NCBI GenBank assembly: GCA_964645155.1
Contig: CAZYBG010000024.1
Coordinates: 1-42,004, forward strand
DNA length: 42,004 bases
From: CAZYBG01 sp964645155
GTDB taxonomy: Bacteria > Pseudomonadota > Alphaproteobacteria > Rhodobacterales > Rhodobacteraceae
Reading direction: 5' to 3'
Under the pieces are notes generated by a model. It saw nothing but the letters and a program-made list of their open reading frames with translations. It ran no database searches and was not told the origin of the DNA. Positions within the stretch are counted from its first letter, which is position 1. Each line of letters opens with the position of its first letter. The translations under genes were made by a program, and so were the position numbers. This document shows positions 8,954-17,054 of the stretch, one piece after another.

Positions 8954-10109
8954 AGGGATCGGCCGCGTCGCGCAGCCCGTCGCCGAGGAAGTTGAAGGCG
9001 AGGACGACGATCATGATCGCCACGCCGGGAAGCAGGAGCCACGGCATGTTGGCAAGCGCATTCACGCTCTGCGCATCCTGCAGCAGCACGCCCCAGCTCA
9101 CCACCGGCGGCCTGAGGCCGATCCCGAGGAACGAGAGCGCGGTCTCGGCCAGGATCATCGACGGGATCGCCAGCGTCACTGTGGCGATGATGTGCGACAG
9201 GAACGAGGGCACCATGTGCTTGGAGATGATCGTCATCTCCGACGTGCCGTCGAGCCGCGCCGCGGTCACGAAATCCTCGTGCTTCAGCGCCATGAACTTG
9301 CCGCGCACCTCGCGCGCGAGGCTGGTCCAGCCGATCACCGACAGGATCACGGTGATGAGGAAGTAGACCGTGAGCGGCGGCAGGCCCGGCGGGATCGCCG
9401 CCGCGAGCCCCATCCAGAGCGGGATCGTCGGCAGCGACTGAAGGAACTCGATCACGCGCTGGATGCTCTCGTCGATCCAGCCGCCGAAATAGCCGGAGAT
9501 GCCGCCGAGGATCACGCCGAGGACGAGGCTGAGGCCGACGCCGACCAGCCCGATGGTCAGCGACACGCGCGCGCCGTAGACCATGCGCGAGAACAGATCG
9601 CGGCCGAGCCGGTCGGCGCCCAGAAGGAACATCGGCGCGTCCGGCTCGACCGGGCCGATCAGCTTGCGGGTCATCGGGATCACGCCCATCAGGCGGTAGG
9701 GCTCCGACGGCACCAGGAACGCGATGTCGTGCCGGATGCCGGGGTCGACGATCTGGCTGCGGGCCCGGGTGGCGGGATCGATCGACGAGGTGAAGCCCTT
9801 GACATGCGGGCGCCAGACCAGCCCGCCTTCGGCGGTGCGGTCGAAGAGATGGATCGGCTGCGGCGGCGCCGAGGCGTAGCGGCGCAGGTTCTCGTCGGGC
9901 GCGAACGGGGCGATGAACTCGGCCAGCGCGGCGACGAGGTAGAACGCCAGGACGATGATCCCGCCGAGCAGCGCCAGCCGGTGGCGGCGGAAGCGCAGCC
10001 AGATCAGCCGCCACTGGCCGGTCGTCTCGAAGGCGAGGTCGCCCTCGGCGGCCGGCACCGGCAGCGGCCCGGTCCGCGGGGCGTGGTCGAGAAGCGAAAG
10101 CCGCGTCAT
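8943..10109 (-). CDS. Peptide-type ABC importer permease, OppC/DppC-like
   Basis: About 388 residues. This inner-membrane subunit has the BPD_transp_1 fold. An N-terminal cytoplasmic segment leads to a first membrane helix near residues 46-66. An unusually long periplasmic loop follows, then FLLGADRLGRDLFSRMVYGAR and the five-helix core. The EAA-type coupling loop is seen as EDFVTAARLDGTSEMT. The C-terminus (LSFLGIGLRPPVVSWG and FNFLGDGLRDAADP) is typical of OppC/DppC. The start ATG overlaps the stop of the OppB-like gene (ATGA). A much longer upstream frame exists but only shadows the OppB-like gene. The loop after the first helix exceeds that of common DppC proteins and resembles the longer-loop OppC form. 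Confidence 0.92.
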   Translation of the reverse strand: MTRLSLLDHAPRTGPLPVPAAEGDLAFETTGQWRLIWLRFRRHRLALLGGIIVLAFYLVAALAEFIAPFAPDENLRRYASAPPQPIHLFDRTAEGGLVWRPHVKGFTSSIDPATRARSQIVDPGIRHDIAFLVPSEPYRLMGVIPMTRKLIGPVEPDAPMFLLGADRLGRDLFSRMVYGARVSLTIGLVGVGLSLVLGVILGGISGYFGGWIDESIQRVIEFLQSLPTIPLWMGLAAAIPPGLPPLTVYFLITVILSVIGWTSLAREVRGKFMALKHEDFVTAARLDGTSEMTIISKHMVPSFLSHIIATVTLAIPSMILAETALSFLGIGLRPPVVSWGVLLQDAQSVNALANMPWLLLPGVAIMIVVLAFNFLGDGLRDAADPYAD

Positions 10110-11092
10110 CGGTAGCGGATCCTCGGATCGAGAACGGCGAGCAGGATGTCGGACAGCAGCGTGCCGACGACGGTCAGCACCGACAGCATCAGGATGAAGC
10201 TGGCGGCGAGGTACATGTCCTGCGCCTTGAGCGCCTGGAGAAGCAGCGGCCCCGTCGTCGGCAGGTTCAGCACGACCGAGACGATCGCCTCGCCCGAGAC
10301 GAGCCCGACAAGGACGTAGCCCAGCGACGACACGAAGGGATTGAGCGCCATCCGCACCGGGTACTTCATCGTCAGCCGCGCCTCGGTCAGGCCCTTGGCG
10401 CGGGCGGTGACGACATAGGGCTTGTTGATCTCGTCGAGCAGGTTCGCCCGCAGGATGCGGATCAGCCCGGCGGTGCCGTTCGTCGCGATCACCAGAAGCG
10501 GGATCCAGATATGCCCGAGCAGGTCGACGAACTTGCCCCAGCTCCACGGCGCCTCGCGGTATTCGGGCGAGAACAGGCCGCCGACCGACTGGCCGAACCA
10601 GGCGAAGGCCACGTACATCAGGATGAGCGCGATCAGGAAGCTGGGTGTCGCGAGGCCGAGCAGGCCGAAGGTGGTGAACGCGTAGTCGCCGACCGAATAC
10701 TTGCGCACCGCCGAGTAGATGCCGATCGGGAAGGCGATGATCCAGGTCGCGATCAGGGCCGAGAAGGCGACCGCCACCGTCAGCCCCAGCCGCTCCCACA
10801 GGAGCTCCGAGACCGGCCGGTTCCATTCGAAGGACTGGCCGAAATCGCCGCGGGTCAGGATCCCGCCGACCCAGTTGAAGTACTGCACGATCATCGGCTG
10901 GTCGAGGCCGTAGCGTTCGCGCATCGCGGCCACGGCGTTCTCGTCGAGCCGCGCGCCCTGGGTCTCCATCTCGGCCATCAGGCTGTCGAGGAAGTCGCCG
11001 GGCGGCAGCTGGATGATCGCGAACGACACGATCGACACCGCGATCAGCGTGGGGATCATCAGCAGAAGTCTGCGCAGGATGTAGAGGGTCAT
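10106..11092 (-). CDS. Peptide-type ABC importer permease, OppB/DppB-like
   Basis: This 328-residue permease begins with the family-typical MTLYILRRLLLMIPTL helix. A periplasmic region with RYGLDQPMIVQYFNWVG and GDFGQSFEWNRPVSEL follows, then the transport core. The coupling loop reads YVVTARAKGLTEARL, and the protein ends LAVLDPRIRYR, the usual DppB terminus. It pairs with the OppC-like protein encoded immediately downstream (4-base overlap). It is separated from the substrate-binding protein gene by 79 bp containing a strong hairpin, consistent with the binding protein being made in excess over membrane subunits. Confidence 0.93.
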   Translation of the reverse strand: MTLYILRRLLLMIPTLIAVSIVSFAIIQLPPGDFLDSLMAEMETQGARLDENAVAAMRERYGLDQPMIVQYFNWVGGILTRGDFGQSFEWNRPVSELLWERLGLTVAVAFSALIATWIIAFPIGIYSAVRKYSVGDYAFTTFGLLGLATPSFLIALILMYVAFAWFGQSVGGLFSPEYREAPWSWGKFVDLLGHIWIPLLVIATNGTAGLIRILRANLLDEINKPYVVTARAKGLTEARLTMKYPVRMALNPFVSSLGYVLVGLVSGEAIVSVVLNLPTTGPLLLQALKAQDMYLAASFILMLSVLTVVGTLLSDILLAVLDPRIRYR

Positions 11093-11111
11093 GGTCCGCC
11101 CGTTTGATGCA

Positions 11112-11148
11112 GGGCGCGGCGGGCGGACCGCTGCCCGCCCCCGCGCCC
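11112..11148 (-). terminator. Intercistronic hairpin between binding-protein and permease genes
   Basis: GGGCGCGGCGGGC (11112-11124) can pair with GCCCGCC (11133-11139) and, across a CCC bulge, GCGCCC (11143-11148). The hairpin follows the binding-protein stop. There is no T-tract, so I read it as a partial terminator or an mRNA 3'-end stabiliser rather than a full stop of transcription. Confidence 0.5.
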
Positions 11149-11171
11149 CGCTGTGCCCCGCCGTGCCGAGG

Positions 11172-13091
11172 CTACTCGGCGAAGTAGAACTGCTCGGACC
11201 GCGCCGGCCCCGGCGCGCTCATCGAGAAGCTGTCGAGGATGGTGGCGGGCACGTTCCGCATCCGGCTCGAGACGATGCCGTAGCCTTCCACCGGACGCGC
11301 GACGCCGATCTGCCAGAACTCGTCGGCCTGCAGTTCGGTCAGTTCGGCGACGGCCGCCGTCCGAGCGGTCGCGTCGGTCGAGGCGGCGCCCGCCAGGAAC
11401 AGCTCCTGCGCCCGCAGCGCCGCCGCCGGCGGCTCGACCGCGCCGCCCTCGCGCTCGCCCGACATCCAGAGATGCCAGCCGAGCCCCCAGTAGGACGCGA
11501 CGTCCGAGGGGTACCAGTTGTCGGGCAGCATGAAGAAGTCGTCGCCGCCCGCCTCGGCGTTGTCGGCCGCGGCGTCATGCTCGTTGGCGCGGGTCCGGGT
11601 GCGGAACAGCGAGCGTTCCACCACGTCGAGGTCGAGCGTGATGCCCACCGCGGCCCAGTGGCCGCGGACCAGTTCGAGCGTGTCGATGACTTCGTCGAGA
11701 TCGTTGCGGACCGTCAGGCGGATCGTCACCGGCTGCCCGTCGGGGCCGAGGCGCTCGCCGGATGCGTCCTTCTCGGTCAGGCCGGCGCGGTCCAGATGCT
11801 CCTCGGCCAGCGCGAGGTCGAAGGCGGTGTACTGGGTGCCGAGGCGCTCGTTGTAGTAGGGCGTGCCGGGGATCGGGCCGACCTGAAACGGCTCGCCGGC
11901 GCCGAGGAACACCAGGTCGATGATCTCGTCGCGGTCGATCGCGTGGCTGAGGCCGATGCGGAAGTCGCGGTTGCCGTAGAGCGCGCGCCTGGCCTCGTCG
12001 GGATGGGCGAGGTTCAGAGAGATCGCGACATAGTTCACATCGGTGGTCGGCATGTCGATCAGCCCGTAGCCGGACGTCTCGCTGTTCTCGATCACCAGCG
12101 CCTTGTTGGCGATGGTGTTGAAGTGCCGCGCGTGCAGGTCGAGCTCGCCGTTCAGCGCCTTGAGCAGGAGGACCTCGTTGTCCTGCGCGATGTCGTAGAT
12201 CACCCGGTCGATGTAGGGAAGCTGGTTCCCCTCGGTGTCGACCTTCCAGTAGTAGGGGTTGCGCTCGAAGCCGACCTGGGTGCCGGTATAGGGCTGCGAC
12301 AGCTTCCAGCCATACAGCGTCGGCTTCTCGGCGTTCTGGAAGAGCGGCGCGCCGTCGAAGTCAGCCTTCTTGCGGAACAGCTCGACCCAGTCGGCCACGC
12401 CCTCGGCCGCCACCGCGGCGGCAAGGTCGGCCTCGGCCGCATGCGCCTTGTGGAACGGGGCGAGGTAGTGCCGCGGGAAGGCCACGAGCTGCTCGCCGCG
12501 GGTCGAGGCGATGTTCTCGAGGATCAGCCCGTTCGGCCCGGGGCAGACGATGCGGACCGTCAGCGGATCGGGCGCCTCGACGCCGCAGTCGCCCTCGGCC
12601 GTCTCCATCCAGCCCGGCACGCCGTCGCCGACCTCGTCTCCGAGGTTCACATCGGCGTGCCAGAACAGGATGTCGGCCGAGGTGAAGGGCGTGCCATCCG
12701 ACCACTTCACGCCGTCGCGCAGCTGGAACGTGTAGGTCGTCGCGTCCTCCGACACCTCGAAGGAGGCGGCCAGGTTCGGGACGATCTCGCTGAAGGTGTG
12801 ATCCCAGCGCACGAGGCTGTCATAGCCGATCGTGCGGCGGATCCACGTGCTGTCGCCGGTGCCGCGGACGGCCGACCGCCAGGTGCCGCCGTAGGTGCCG
12901 ACCGCGTCGAGCGGCGTGACGGTCAGCGGCTCGGCCGGCAGCCGCTCCTGAAGCGGCGGCAGCGTTCCGGCGGCGACTGCGGCCGCAAGGTCCGGCGCCT
13001 CGCCCGCGGTCGCGGGGAGCGCGAGCGCCGCGCCGAACGTGGCGAGCGACGCGGCAAGACGCCGAAACCGGCGTGGTCTGGTGGCGTTCAT
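11172..13091 (-). CDS. ABC importer substrate-binding protein, family 5 (peptide type)
   Basis: About 639 residues, longer than DppA/OppA (about 540). A signal peptide (NATRPRRFRRLAASLATFGA, cleavage near ATAGEA) sends it to the periplasm. The mature N-terminus has LPAEPLTVTPLDAVGTYGG TWRSAV, and then the family-5 blocks follow: YTFQLRDGVKWSDGTPFTS, FRIGLSHAIDRDEI and LVRGHWAAVGITLDLDVVER. The TYGGTWR opening and the extra length place it in the long alphaproteobacterial group of this family rather than with classical DppA. The start is set by GAGGAAA just upstream of ATG 13091. It is the first gene of the importer operon and is preceded by an inverted repeat (13141-13156). The ligand cannot be told; peptides, opines and other compounds all use this fold. 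Confidence 0.92.
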   Translation of the reverse strand: MNATRPRRFRRLAASLATFGAALALPATAGEAPDLAAAVAAGTLPPLQERLPAEPLTVTPLDAVGTYGGTWRSAVRGTGDSTWIRRTIGYDSLVRWDHTFSEIVPNLAASFEVSEDATTYTFQLRDGVKWSDGTPFTSADILFWHADVNLGDEVGDGVPGWMETAEGDCGVEAPDPLTVRIVCPGPNGLILENIASTRGEQLVAFPRHYLAPFHKAHAAEADLAAAVAAEGVADWVELFRKKADFDGAPLFQNAEKPTLYGWKLSQPYTGTQVGFERNPYYWKVDTEGNQLPYIDRVIYDIAQDNEVLLLKALNGELDLHARHFNTIANKALVIENSETSGYGLIDMPTTDVNYVAISLNLAHPDEARRALYGNRDFRIGLSHAIDRDEIIDLVFLGAGEPFQVGPIPGTPYYNERLGTQYTAFDLALAEEHLDRAGLTEKDASGERLGPDGQPVTIRLTVRNDLDEVIDTLELVRGHWAAVGITLDLDVVERSLFRTRTRANEHDAAADNAEAGGDDFFMLPDNWYPSDVASYWGLGWHLWMSGEREGGAVEPPAAALRAQELFLAGAASTDATARTAAVAELTELQADEFWQIGVARPVEGYGIVSSRMRNVPATILDSFSMSAPGPARSEQFYFAE

Positions 13092-13140
13092 GGTTTCCTC
13101 CCGTGTGTGCGGTTCGAGCCGCACCTCAACGTTTCCGACG

Positions 13141-13157
13141 TGACACCATTATGTCAA
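13141..13157 (-). promoter_or_regulatory. Candidate operator overlapping a -35 box upstream of the importer operon
   Basis: TGACACCATTATGTCA (13141-13156) holds a TGACA-N6-TGTCA inverted repeat. On the minus strand its right arm forms TTGACA (13152-13157), a good -35 element, although the matching -10 is poor. A further TGACA lies at 13182-13186. The IclR-family gene immediately upstream is the natural candidate regulator (inference). Confidence 0.45.
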
Positions 13158-13199
13158 AAGATGATGCAGACTTTCATCCAATGACAAAATACCGGCGGC

Positions 13200-14051
13200 C
13201 TAGTCCTCGAACATCGCGTCGGCGGCGGGCAGGGCAGGGGCCGCCGCCCCCTGCCAGCCGAGCCGCCCGGAAATGTCGGCTGCCGCGGTGACCAGCGCCC
13301 CGATCGTGGCGCGCAGGCGCGCCTCGCTCAGCCGCGCGGCCGAGGACGAGACCGACAGCGCCGCGACCACGTCGCCGCGGCGGTCGCGGATCGGCGCTGC
13401 GACGCAGCGCAGGTCGGGCTCGCATTCCTCGTCGTCGATCGCATGGCCGAGGCTCCTGACCCGGCCCAGCTCGTCCATCAGCCGCGACCGGTCGGTCAGC
13501 GTCCGCGGCGTGCGGGCGGCGTAGGGCGGGGCGCCCAGCATCGCATCGACCGCGGCCTCCCATGTCCAGGCCATCAGGACCTTGCCGGCCGCGGTCGCGT
13601 GGAGCGGCAGCCGCGCGCCGAGCCGGCCCGACATCCGCAGCGCCGCCGCGCCCTCGACCTGCTCGATGTAGATGACATGGCCGCCCTCGCGCACGCCGAG
13701 GCTGACGGTCTCGCGGGTGTCGAGCGAGAGCTGCCGCATCTGCGATGCCGCCACCCGGTCGAGGCGGCCGCTGCGAACCGCGGCAGACCCGACGACGAAC
13801 GCCTTGATGCCCATGACATAGATGCCCGAGCGGTCGTCGTGCAGGACGAAGCCGCGCGACCGCAGCGTCTCCAGAAGCCGCAGCGCCGTCGAGGGCGACA
13901 GCTCGCATTCCCGCGCCAGGTCGCTCAGCGACGCCTCGCGCCGCTCGGCCAGGACCTCGATCAGCGCGAGCCCGCGGTCGAGCGTGCGGGTGACGCCGAG
14001 ATCGGCCCGGGTGCGGCTCCGGCCGCGGCGCTGGGGCCGCGGCGCCGTCAT
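13200..14051 (-). CDS. IclR-family transcriptional regulator
   Basis: This 283-residue protein has an N-terminal winged helix-turn-helix (about residues 20-80; ASLSDLARECELSPSTALRL is the recognition region). The IclR effector-binding domain follows, with GHVIYIEQVEGAAALRMSG, ARLPLHATAAGKVLMA and the closing block SLGHAIDDEECEPDLRCVAAP. IclR proteins sense small organic acids or related metabolites and usually control adjacent catabolic operons. The gene starts inside the stop of the alpha/beta hydrolase gene (ATGA overlap) and ends 109 bp before the importer operon. It therefore probably controls the importer, the hydrolase operon, or both. The N-terminal basic stretch (RPQRRGRSRTR) is an extension ahead of the DNA-binding domain. 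Confidence 0.93.
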   Translation of the reverse strand: MTAPRPQRRGRSRTRADLGVTRTLDRGLALIEVLAERREASLSDLARECELSPSTALRLLETLRSRGFVLHDDRSGIYVMGIKAFVVGSAAVRSGRLDRVAASQMRQLSLDTRETVSLGVREGGHVIYIEQVEGAAALRMSGRLGARLPLHATAAGKVLMAWTWEAAVDAMLGAPPYAARTPRTLTDRSRLMDELGRVRSLGHAIDDEECEPDLRCVAAPIRDRRGDVVAALSVSSSAARLSEARLRATIGALVTAAADISGRLGWQGAAAPALPAADAMFED

Positions 14052-14944
14052 GACGCGGCCCGGCGGGCGCCATCCGGCGCGGCGAGCGAGTTGACCCAGA
14101 GCGTCAGCGCCTCGGCCACGGCCCGCTCGGCGCCGGAATAGAGATAGGCGGCGCCCGGCACCATCGTCGTCTCGACCCGCGGCGACCCGGTGGCGTTGCG
14201 CCGGATCGAAGCGAGGAAGGCGCCGACATCGCGGTCGGGGTTCTGCTCGCGGTCGCCGAACCAGGCGAGGATCGGCACGTCGACCCGGGTCAGGGCGGGC
14301 GGCACGTCCGCGGCGCCATAGAGCTCGCGGTGCACGCGGGCCCGCGATTCGTAGACCAGCGCGCTCACCGTGTTGGGGCCGAGCCCGCGCCGGCTGCCGA
14401 ACGGCATCAGGTCCAGCCCGCGCCCTTCGCGCACCGCCTGCGCCGCCCGGTCGGCCAGCGAGGGATCGAGGTTGTCGCGCACCAGCGAGCCCGACGAGGC
14501 GATGACGATGCCGGCGATCCCGGCGCTGCCGCGCCCGGCGATGTGGTGCACGATCTTCGACGCGCCCCAGCCGTGCCCGGCGAGCACCACGCGCCGCGCC
14601 CCGCTGGCGGCGGCGTGGTCGAGCCAGGCGGCGATGTCGAACGGCGCCTCGCTCAGCATCTCCCAGGCCGACCCGGCAAGCTTGGTGCCGGCCGGCCCGC
14701 GCAGCCAGGTGCCGAAGGCCCGGCCGCGGGTCTCGGCCGAGACGAAGCCGATGCCGGCGGCTGCGGTCAGCCGGCCGATGGCGATGTATTCAGGCTCGGC
14801 GAAGCCGAGGTTCAACCCGTGCAGCCAGATGACGAGGCTCGTGGCCGGCGGCCCGGGCGGCATCAGGTGGCAGCCCGCCAGAACGAAGCCGTCCTCGGTC
14901 GGAACATGGACGATGCGTTCGACGGGTTCCGGGGGGCTGGGCAT
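14048..14944 (-). CDS. Alpha/beta-hydrolase-fold protein with glycine at the nucleophile position
   Basis: About 298 residues with the alpha/beta hydrolase layout. The oxyanion-hole block is LVIWLHGLNLGFAEPEY (about 37-53), then ETRGRAFGTW, the nucleophile elbow and a late acid/His region (ILAWFGDREQNPDRDV, then TTMVPGAAYLYSGAERAV). The elbow reads VVLAGHGWGASK, giving G-H-G-W-G where GxSxG is expected. Residue 125 is therefore Gly rather than the catalytic Ser, and the nucleotide sequence (GGG CAC GGC TGG GGC) is unambiguous. The late histidine is also not obvious. The protein may be non-catalytic, or may do chemistry other than ester hydrolysis. ATG 14944 is preferred over a TTG 27 bases upstream. 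It is the first gene of a unit with the IclR regulator and diverges from the enolase-family gene. Confidence 0.82.
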   Translation of the reverse strand: MPSPPEPVERIVHVPTEDGFVLAGCHLMPPGPPATSLVIWLHGLNLGFAEPEYIAIGRLTAAAGIGFVSAETRGRAFGTWLRGPAGTKLAGSAWEMLSEAPFDIAAWLDHAAASGARRVVLAGHGWGASKIVHHIAGRGSAGIAGIVIASSGSLVRDNLDPSLADRAAQAVREGRGLDLMPFGSRRGLGPNTVSALVYESRARVHRELYGAADVPPALTRVDVPILAWFGDREQNPDRDVGAFLASIRRNATGSPRVETTMVPGAAYLYSGAERAVAEALTLWVNSLAAPDGARRAAS

Positions 14945-14974
14945 GGCCGGTCCAACTATTTTGCCGTTCAATGA

Positions 14975-15003
14975 AAATTAGACCGGCCGTTTGACAAATG
15001 CAA
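14975..15003 (-). promoter_or_regulatory. Candidate promoter of the hydrolase-IclR unit, overlapping a divergent -35 box
   Basis: On the minus strand TTGCAT (14998-15003) and TAATTT (14975-14980) are 17 bp apart. A plus-strand TTGACA (14991-14996) lies inside the same stretch and could serve the enolase-family gene. An 8-bp inverted repeat, GGCCGGTC (14945-14952) and GACCGGCC (14981-14988), brackets the minus-strand -10 and start region and may be an operator. Confidence 0.45.
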
Positions 15004-15052
15004 CCCGGGGGATGATCGGTTCCGGGACGCGATCGGCAGCGAAGGCACCGCC

Positions 15053-16147
15053 ATGAAGATCACCCGCATCACCTCGGACTACTATGCCTGGGAGCGCCCG
15101 CTGCCGCTCTCGAACGGGCTGCACACCTATTCGGGCGTGCGGATCTGCATCGTCAAGGTCGAGACCGACGCCGGCGTGACCGGGATCGGGACGGGCAGCG
15201 CGAAGGCCGGCGAGCGGCAGCTGCGCGACGCCTTCGCCGAAAAGCTGATCGGCGCCGATCCGATGATGACCGAGGCGATCTGGTCGCGGCTCTGGATGCC
15301 GAAGCTGCATGGCCGGCGCGGCTTCGAGACGCGGGCGCTGTCGTCGATCGACTTCGCGCTGTGGGACATCAAGGCCAAGGTCGCGGGCCTGCCGCTCTAC
15401 CGCATGCTCGGCGGCTACCGCACGCGGATCCCGACCTACGTGGCGGGCGGCTACTATGCCGCGGGCAAGGGGCTGAAGGAGCTTGCCGCCGAGATGGCCG
15501 GCTATGTCGAGCGGGGCGCAAGGGCGGTGAAGATGAAGGTCGGCGCCGTGACGGTCGCCGAGGATGTCGCGCGGATCCGCGCGGTCCGCGCCGCGATCGG
15601 CCCCGACATCCGCCTGATGATCGACGCCAACTGCGCCTACCGCCAGTACGAGGCGATCCAGCTCGCCCGGCGGGCCGAAGACCAGGACATCTTCTGGTTC
15701 GAGGAGCCGGTGCAGCCCGACGACTACGACGGCTTCCGCCGGATCGCGCAGGCGACCTCGATCCCGCTGGCCACCGGCGAGAACGAATACACCAAGCACG
15801 GCTTCCGCGACCTGATCGCGACGCAGGCGATCTCGATCCTGCAGCCCGACGCCCGGCACATGGGCGGGGTCACCGAATTCATGAAGGTCGCCGCGATGGC
15901 CCAGGCGCACGGGCTCGACATCTGCCCGCACGGCGACCAGCAGACCCACCTGCACCTGCTCGCCGCGATCCCGAACGCACTGATGCTGGAATACTACCCC
16001 GCCGAGTTCGACCCGATGCACGGCAAGGTCTATCTCGAGACGCCGGCGCTGCAGGCCGATGGCACGGTCGTCGTGCCCGAGACACCGGGCAACGGCTGCG
16101 CGCCGGACGAGGCGGCGCTGCGCCCCTACCGGATCGAGCCTGACTGA
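15053..16147 (+). CDS. Enolase-superfamily enzyme (mandelate racemase / muconate lactonizing group)
   Basis: This 364-residue protein has the N-terminal capping domain and a C-terminal (beta/alpha)8 barrel. Catalytic positions of the mandelate racemase group are all visible: the KxK pair K160 and K162 (AVKMKVG), metal ligands D191 (MIDANC), E217 (WFEEPV) and E243 (TGENEY), and the D266/H293 dyad (LQPDARHMGG and CPHGD). It should abstract a proton alpha to a carboxylate to racemise or dehydrate a substrate, probably a sugar acid or an amino-acid derivative; the sequence does not decide which. It stands alone after the divergent promoter, 172 bp before the GntR gene. Its neighbours suggest a role in catabolising the compound imported by the downstream ABC system. 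Confidence 0.92.
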   Translation: MKITRITSDYYAWERPLPLSNGLHTYSGVRICIVKVETDAGVTGIGTGSAKAGERQLRDAFAEKLIGADPMMTEAIWSRLWMPKLHGRRGFETRALSSIDFALWDIKAKVAGLPLYRMLGGYRTRIPTYVAGGYYAAGKGLKELAAEMAGYVERGARAVKMKVGAVTVAEDVARIRAVRAAIGPDIRLMIDANCAYRQYEAIQLARRAEDQDIFWFEEPVQPDDYDGFRRIAQATSIPLATGENEYTKHGFRDLIATQAISILQPDARHMGGVTEFMKVAAMAQAHGLDICPHGDQQTHLHLLAAIPNALMLEYYPAEFDPMHGKVYLETPALQADGTVVVPETPGNGCAPDEAALRPYRIEPD

Positions 16148-16192
16148 CGCCGCCCGGCGCCGCCTCGTCGGGTGCCGCGGCGCGGCGCTGCC

Positions 16193-16200
16193 CGAACCAA
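16193..16200 (+). promoter_or_regulatory. Upstream half-site of the GntR operator
   Basis: CGAACCAA occurs here and again at 16293-16300, exactly 100 bp apart. The bases that follow (TAGCAGTTCC) weakly resemble the rest of the downstream palindrome. Secondary operator site is an inference. Confidence 0.4.
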
Positions 16201-16263
16201 TAGCAGTTCCGGCCACGTTTTCGGCGATCTGCCCGATGCCGCGCCGCAACGGCATCTTCGGCG

Positions 16264-16315
16264 TTGACGGATGGCCCGCCGGCCGTAACGATCGAACCAA
16301 AAGCGGATTGGTTCG
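16264..16315 (+). promoter_or_regulatory. Candidate promoter and perfect palindromic operator of the gntR-amidase operon
   Basis: TTGACG (16264-16269) and TAACGA (16286-16291) are 16 bp apart. Immediately after the -10 lies CGAACCAA (16293-16300), a 7-bp spacer and TTGGTTCG (16308-16315), a perfect 8-bp inverted repeat. It covers the expected transcription start and ends four bases before the regulator's ATG. The placement is typical of autorepression by a GntR-type dimer. Confidence 0.65.
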
Positions 16316-16319
16316 GGAC

Positions 16320-17054
16320 ATGGACGGCCTCCTCTCCTCCGGCACATCGGCTGCGGGCGTGACGTCCGTCCGCGCACGCCTGATGGCGCTGATCGACCGG
16401 GGCACCGGCCGCGCCGACGGCCGCCTGCCGCCCGAGCGGGCGCTGGCCGCGCGGCTCGGCGTCGGCCGTCGCGCGGTGCGCCGCGCGCTCGAGGCGCTCG
16501 AGGCCGAGGGCCTGATCTGGCGGCGGCAGGGCAAGGGCACGTTCCTCGGCCTCGCGCCGGATCCGACCGGCGCGCTCGCCGCCGACATCGCCGGCGAGAC
16601 CGGGGCGCTCGACATGATGGAGGCGCGGCTCTGCATCGAGCCGGCCCTGGCGGCGATGTGCGCCCGCCGCGCCACGCCTGCGGACATCGAGCGGATGCGC
16701 AACCTCGCGCAGCGGGTGATGACGGCGCGCGACGCGCACTCGATCGAGCTCTGGGATGGCGGCCTGCACCGGATGATCGCCCGCACCGCGGGCAACCGGC
16801 CGCTGCTCACGGCCTTCGCGCTTCTCGACGAGATCCGGGCGTCGGATGCCTGGACGCGGCTGCGCTCGCGCGCGCGGTCGGCGGTGACGATGCAGGTGAC
16901 CGGCCGCGAGCACGATGCGGTGATCGATGCCATCGAGGCCGGCGATCCGGCGGCGGCCGAGGCCGCGATGCGGACGCACCTGACCACTCTTGCGGCGAAC
17001 GTGCGGCGCATCCTGCCCGACGGCCCGGCCGCGGGGGAGGACCCTGCGCCATGA
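16320..17054 (+). CDS. GntR-family (FadR-type) transcriptional regulator
   Basis: About 244 residues. The N-terminal winged helix-turn-helix is clear (RLPPERALAARLGVGRRAV followed by RRALEALEAEGLIWRRQGKG), then an all-helical FCD effector domain with metal-site-like residues (LHRMIARTAGNRPLL, REHDAVIDAIEAGD and the final AMRTHLTTL). The ATG at 16320 fits the domain boundary, but the operator ends only four bases before it, leaving no normal ribosome binding site. An in-frame GTG about 40 bases later is an alternative. Its stop overlaps the amidase start (ATGA), so it is cotranscribed with the amidase and probably controls the amidase-importer operon and itself. Confidence 0.9.
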   Translation: MDGLLSSGTSAAGVTSVRARLMALIDRGTGRADGRLPPERALAARLGVGRRAVRRALEALEAEGLIWRRQGKGTFLGLAPDPTGALAADIAGETGALDMMEARLCIEPALAAMCARRATPADIERMRNLAQRVMTARDAHSIELWDGGLHRMIARTAGNRPLLTAFALLDEIRASDAWTRLRSRARSAVTMQVTGREHDAVIDAIEAGDPAAAEAAMRTHLTTLAANVRRILPDGPAAGEDPAP

